Source: Astrocystis sublimbata (lineage: Eukaryota > Ascomycota > Sordariomycetes > Xylariales > Xylariaceae). From it: a stretch of 64,000 bases of DNA. The stretch covers positions 434,001 through 498,000 of the forward strand of contig JAJNNY010000022.1 in NCBI GenBank assembly GCA_022453515.1, read 5' to 3'. The number at the start of each line of letters is the position of its first letter. The stretch's first letter is position 1. This document shows positions 60,231-64,000 of the stretch, one piece after another. The position numbers and the translations under genes were made by a program. The notes under the pieces are model-generated. The model had not been told where the DNA came from. It ran no database searches and worked only from the letters and a program-made list of their open reading frames with translations.

Positions 60231-63200
60231 CGGGAGGTGTGCGGGGTGCCACCTCGTGAAACACATAAGGGGCGTGCAAGTGGTCTCGCTTCTCTACCTT
60301 CCCTTCCTACCTACCATCACAGCATATCGCGCAAGTTCGGCGGGCGGTTCGACGGGGTACCGACAACATCACCGGGGCGGTATTAGTCGAAATTCTGAGA
60401 TACCAAACACATGTCATTGATCAAGCGTTGGAGGAGAGTATTTCTTTCCCACCGGTACATTCTGATTTCCTTTCTCATCTGCTCAGTTTTCAAAATTACA
60501 CATCCACATTGTACTGTCCGTCCCGCCTCTCATCTCATCTCCAGCAACTGCCCCCCGTCGACCTCAATACCGGGGTACAGGGGCAGAAAGCGCAGATCCA
60601 GGGTGTGGCAATCTCCAGTACCTTCTTCGTTCGTCTGCTTCTCTCTGGATTATGGCGTTGTCAACGCGGGGAGGTTGTTAGACCTCCCTTCCCGGATGGA
60701 TTGGGGGCCTGGTTGGCTAGGGTGGAGTCTGTTTACTTTTGCCATTTTCTGCATCTTTCTTTAAGAAGCTCACCAAATACGAATCTGTACGTCGACCCTT
60801 TTTGGGCATAGGAGAGGGAGAGAGAGAGAGAGCATATGGCTAGGCTGTCTGAACTATATTTCCAAGTTTTTCTTTTTTTGCAAAACAAGTACACATACAT
60901 GGTCGGTTCTTTGCTATTCTATCCATTCGTCTTTGTTTTGCACTTGTTACTTACTCTGATGGTGTTTCGGATGTTTGTTTCCCGCCTATTACTGCTTTGC
61001 TTGTCTGATTGTCTATGCTGTTTGATGGCCGGTCTGTTTGTGTCTATCCTACCTTACCTATTATGTATTCTTCGCAAATCTGGGTGTGGCTACGTGATTC
61101 TATTGGTTCCTTGTCTGTTAGTGCTGTGTACCTCTCTGGTCCCGAGTTGCATGACGGCTGCATAGGGGAGGAATGGGAATGGGAATGCGGAGGAACGGGA
61201 AAGAGGGGGGGCGAGAGGAGAGGCAGGGGACAGGGAAGCATTGAGGAGGTTCGTCCGAATTGTCTATTGCTGGTGGAGTTGAAGGGGATTCCTGATTCTC
61301 TCAAATCTGCAGATACAGGAAAGAAACGGAATGGAATGAATGAATGAGGCGGACGAAAGTAAAGCAGTAAACTAGAAATCGTGTTTCTAGGTAATGGAAA
61401 TAGGCCATAGCCATAGGCTCTCTTGTACACGTACACGCAGCACAGCACAGAGTGACAAAGGTCATCAAAGTCTGTTTGTTGAATAAAAACTTCACATGCT
61501 TGAACACACACAACACCGTGGCCGCCCACTCACTCTTTGGTCATACCTACATATGTACATGCATACCCCATACCCCATACCCTCCCATAGTGCTTTCCAT
61601 GTTTCATGATACCAATTTGATGGTTTGCGATAATGGAGACGACTATGACTATGGGATGTAACCCACAAGGCATAGCAATAGTAATAGTACTACTACTTAC
61701 GTGCATGCACAGATTGCATTCATCAGGGAGCGGTAGCGACTCTGCATCGATCGGCGGTGCAACAACACTGACCTACCTACATACATACTTAATACCTAGG
61801 CACCGAGCACTTAGCTACTCGACCGGCCACGAATGTCGTGGTAGATAGGATAGGATGGATAGATAGAACGCAGAAGGTACCTATCTACCGAGCTGCCTAC
61901 CTTATAGTAGAGGAGTGAGTGCCTGCCGACCCGTACCTGGTTTTTCGAAAGCCGAATCTCGCCCTTCGCTTCGGGTACATCCGTAGCGCGGGAGTTGCCG
62001 CCCACTCCGATGGAACTCTATAAATGTACCCGTGAGGTTATAGTTCGAGATAGTCTACCCGTCTAGTACAACTCAACTCGCTACATAAGGTAGGTAAGTA
62101 AAGTAGGCAATACTAATACTAAACAGTCAAGTCTAAGGTATAGTACCTTTGACTAGGTAGCTCGTCAAACGGCCCCGGGGGAGGGAGCATTTGTTGAAAA
62201 CACCGCGTTCGATTGCTCGTGTCCACATATATTGCGCACATACAAACAAAAGGTAAACTTTTGGCCTCGTCATCAGCTTTCCTTTCCGCGAGGCGACGCG
62301 TCGCCAAGATCGGAACAGCGCATACAGGGGGTAGGTAGGTAGGTAGGATTTGGAGTGTGTATGTAAAATGGAGATGGGTAGCAATGCATGGGGGTTTACG
62401 CCTCTCTCCCTCGCTCCCTCTTACTCTCTTTTCTCTTTCTCTGTCTCTTGCGATGATATTTGAGAGGGTTTTCTACTATGCATGCTTGCTTTTTCTTCTT
62501 CTTCTTTCCTTTCTGGATTTCCTATCTGGGTTCGGTTCGGTTTCCGCTTGCCTTGTTCGCTGGCTGCTGCTGCGAACAGTTCTCTATGCGTAACGCTGCG
62601 CGTGGCCCGTTTCGACCAGAGAGGGGGGAGAACTCACTCTAGCGAGACGGGGGCGGGATCGAGGAACGCTAACCAAGGCGACTAAGAGGCTAAGATCGAT
62701 GGAACGGCACCAACCTCGATACGTGAAAGTAGATTGAGTAGTGTAGGTTCGACCCCCCTGGTCATATCCACCAGGTCATAGACACACCTGCACATTCTTG
62801 TTTTATTCTTACATACATGGTACAAATGCGCGCAAGCATAACAGCTATCTAAGACGAAGAAAAGAAGAAGAAGAAGACGATGAAGGGGAGCTTGGGCATC
62901 ACCAAGCTCGAACGCCCGTCACGGGTTCCGTCAAATAGATCGGGTTCTCGGAGATAGGGATGCATGCACACGTCTTGCACGTTGTGGGGTTGGGATTTCG
63001 AAGACAAGTGAGCAATAGACCCCATTCGCAGCCGAGATCCGTGGCTCCGGAATCAATCCCATTGACGACGGGATCTCTCTCTCTGTCTCTCGCTCTCTCA
63101 TTGATCGTGTGCAGCAAAGCGAGCAAGCTCCGACTGTTTCAATACGCCCAGGCCGTACTGTAGTAAGGGTAGGCAGATATAGGTAGTCATGTATAATCGG

Positions 63201-63734
63201 AGGTAGTAGTCGCAAATCTTGCTTTCACAGCATGGGTAGGTGTTATTATCCGATCACCCACCCCTGTTCGCATGCAGAGTCGCGGGGTCGCGGGGGGGAC
63301 CACGCATACATACTCATATGTACGTACATACAGAGAGATGGAGGGTAGGTAGGCAATACCTAGGTAGGTGGTCTTTGCGGAACGGGCATCCCATCCTTAC
63401 ATGTTCACCCAGGACAGAAAGCAGCGCGCGAGAACGAATTGGGCCCCGCGTGTCCGCGTTTCGACCCCAAAACCCGGCTATACAAGAGCTGCCTGCTTAC
63501 TACCTGCATGCAGGCATGAGAGCATGAGAGGGAGAGAGAATTATGCACAATGGGGCTGGGGCTGGGACTGCAACGTTGGGAGGAACCAGCACACGACACA
63601 ACACGACACGCAAAGCAAAACATGATATAGATATGTCGTTGACAATACGCTGACGATTTCACTCCCTACCAACCTATGTCGGACGGATGGCAGGCAGGCA
63701 GGCAGGTTTAGGAGTCACTGATCGTACTGGCTCG
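60231..63734. other. Intergenic; long U-rich 3' region of the C2H2 gene
   Basis: No gene supported. 60830-61170 is T-rich and gives a spuriously hydrophobic frame. Microsatellites: (GA)n at 60808-60832, GTAGG repeat at 62331-62347, TCTC-rich tracts at 62400-62450 and 63070-63100, and GGCA repeat at about 63688-63705. TATAGTAG/TAGGTAC low complexity near 61780-61900. Confidence 0.5.
62331..62347. repeat. (TAGG)n microsatellite
   Basis: Four GTAG(G) units; one representative of the TAGG/CCTA low complexity found all through the intergenic DNA. Confidence 0.9.
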
Positions 63735-63852
63735 CTAGCCTCCATGCAGCGTCGAGACAAATAGGATATTGTCACCGTTCTGGATCACGTAGGCCTCCTC
63801 CCCCTCCAGCTCCCAGTCGGCGTCGTTGATTAGGACCAGGATACCTGGTCGT
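63735..63852 (-). CDS. urm1: Ubiquitin-related modifier Urm1, last exon (partial)
   Basis: Sulfur-carrier protein and ubiquitin-like modifier that acts in 2-thiolation of wobble uridines in cytosolic tRNAs and in protein urmylation. The exon reads [24 protein letters not shown], split here only by my quoting limit, then [14 protein letters not shown] and stop. The C-terminal Gly-Gly is the residue pair that is adenylated and thiocarboxylated by Uba4. This is close to the invariant Urm1 C-terminus. The exon begins after a CGACAG acceptor at 63853. The upstream ~60 residues must lie beyond the right edge; I could not place another exon in 63853-64000, which has intron-like sequence. Confidence 0.92.
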
Positions 63853-64000
63853 CTGTCGAAAATCCCGTCAGTCATCAGTTGGCTCTGAGGTTCACATGTC
63901 TTTCCATCTTTCTCTTTCGCTGCTTTCGGCGGTGGGTGAGCTGGCGGCGGAAGGCATTCATTCATTCCACCACGGCCCGCGGTTCGACGCCAGGGTTTGC

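Noticed and set aside
60836..61165. Highly hydrophobic 109-codon frame resembling a membrane protein
   Set aside because: Hydrophobicity comes from T-rich sequence in the presumed 3' UTR of the C2H2 gene; no codon bias and no topology logic.

Overview
The window is nuclear DNA of a filamentous ascomycete (Pezizomycotina, most likely Sordariomycetes). The evidence is short GT-AG introns with CTAAC/CTGAC-type branch points, a six-exon actin gene, a fungal Zn2Cys6 regulator, Fes1, Urm1, a Ure2-like glutathione transferase, 14-TMS drug:H+ antiporters, and wide intergenic stretches littered with TAGGTA/TACCTA low-complexity DNA. No organelle, plasmid, bacterial or viral genes were seen.

Layout. 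1-152: possible 3' end of a gene that starts outside the window. 2.2-5.8 kb: a Zn2Cys6/fungal_trans regulator whose zinc cluster is spread over four exons, one of them only 5 nt long. 8.2-10.3 kb: a 14-TMS MFS efflux pump. 11.8 kb: a 56-residue single-pass membrane micropeptide. 13.8-14.3 kb (minus): a small C-terminally anchored membrane protein. 18.0-20.4 kb: two tandem small secreted proteins with the same six-cysteine framework and the same intron position. 21.6-22.4 kb: two tRNA-like Pol III elements in gene-poor DNA. 23.0-31.3 kb: a housekeeping block with a mitochondrial GGQ release-factor-like protein, actin (minus), Fes1, and mitochondrial ribosomal protein uL5m (minus). 33.4-36.1 kb: a ubiquitin-specific protease. 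37.8-43.5 kb: a compact block with a Ure2-like GST (minus), a SAM methyltransferase (plus, divergent from the GST) and a second MFS pump (minus). 44.6-45.7 kb: a two-exon gene of unknown function. 45.7-58.5 kb: about 12.9 kb in which I find no gene. 58.5-60.2 kb: a four-finger C2H2 regulator. 63.7 kb: the last exon of URM1, running off the right edge.

How genes may work together. The housekeeping genes are independent and mostly convergent pairs with about 460-490 bp between stop codons. The GST / methyltransferase / MFS block has the parts of a small detoxification or metabolite-modification unit, but no backbone synthase lies in the window, so joint function is inference. The zinc-cluster regulator sits upstream of the first MFS pump with 2.4 kb between them, so regulation of the pump is possible but unproven. 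The most unusual items are the 5-nt microexon, the six-cysteine secreted pair, the tRNA-like elements, the micropeptide and the unassigned 219-residue protein.

Exon coordinates were derived by hand from splice consensus, reading-frame continuity and family resemblance. Lengths that close exactly in frame are stated as such. Functions rest on recognised motifs, not on database searches.
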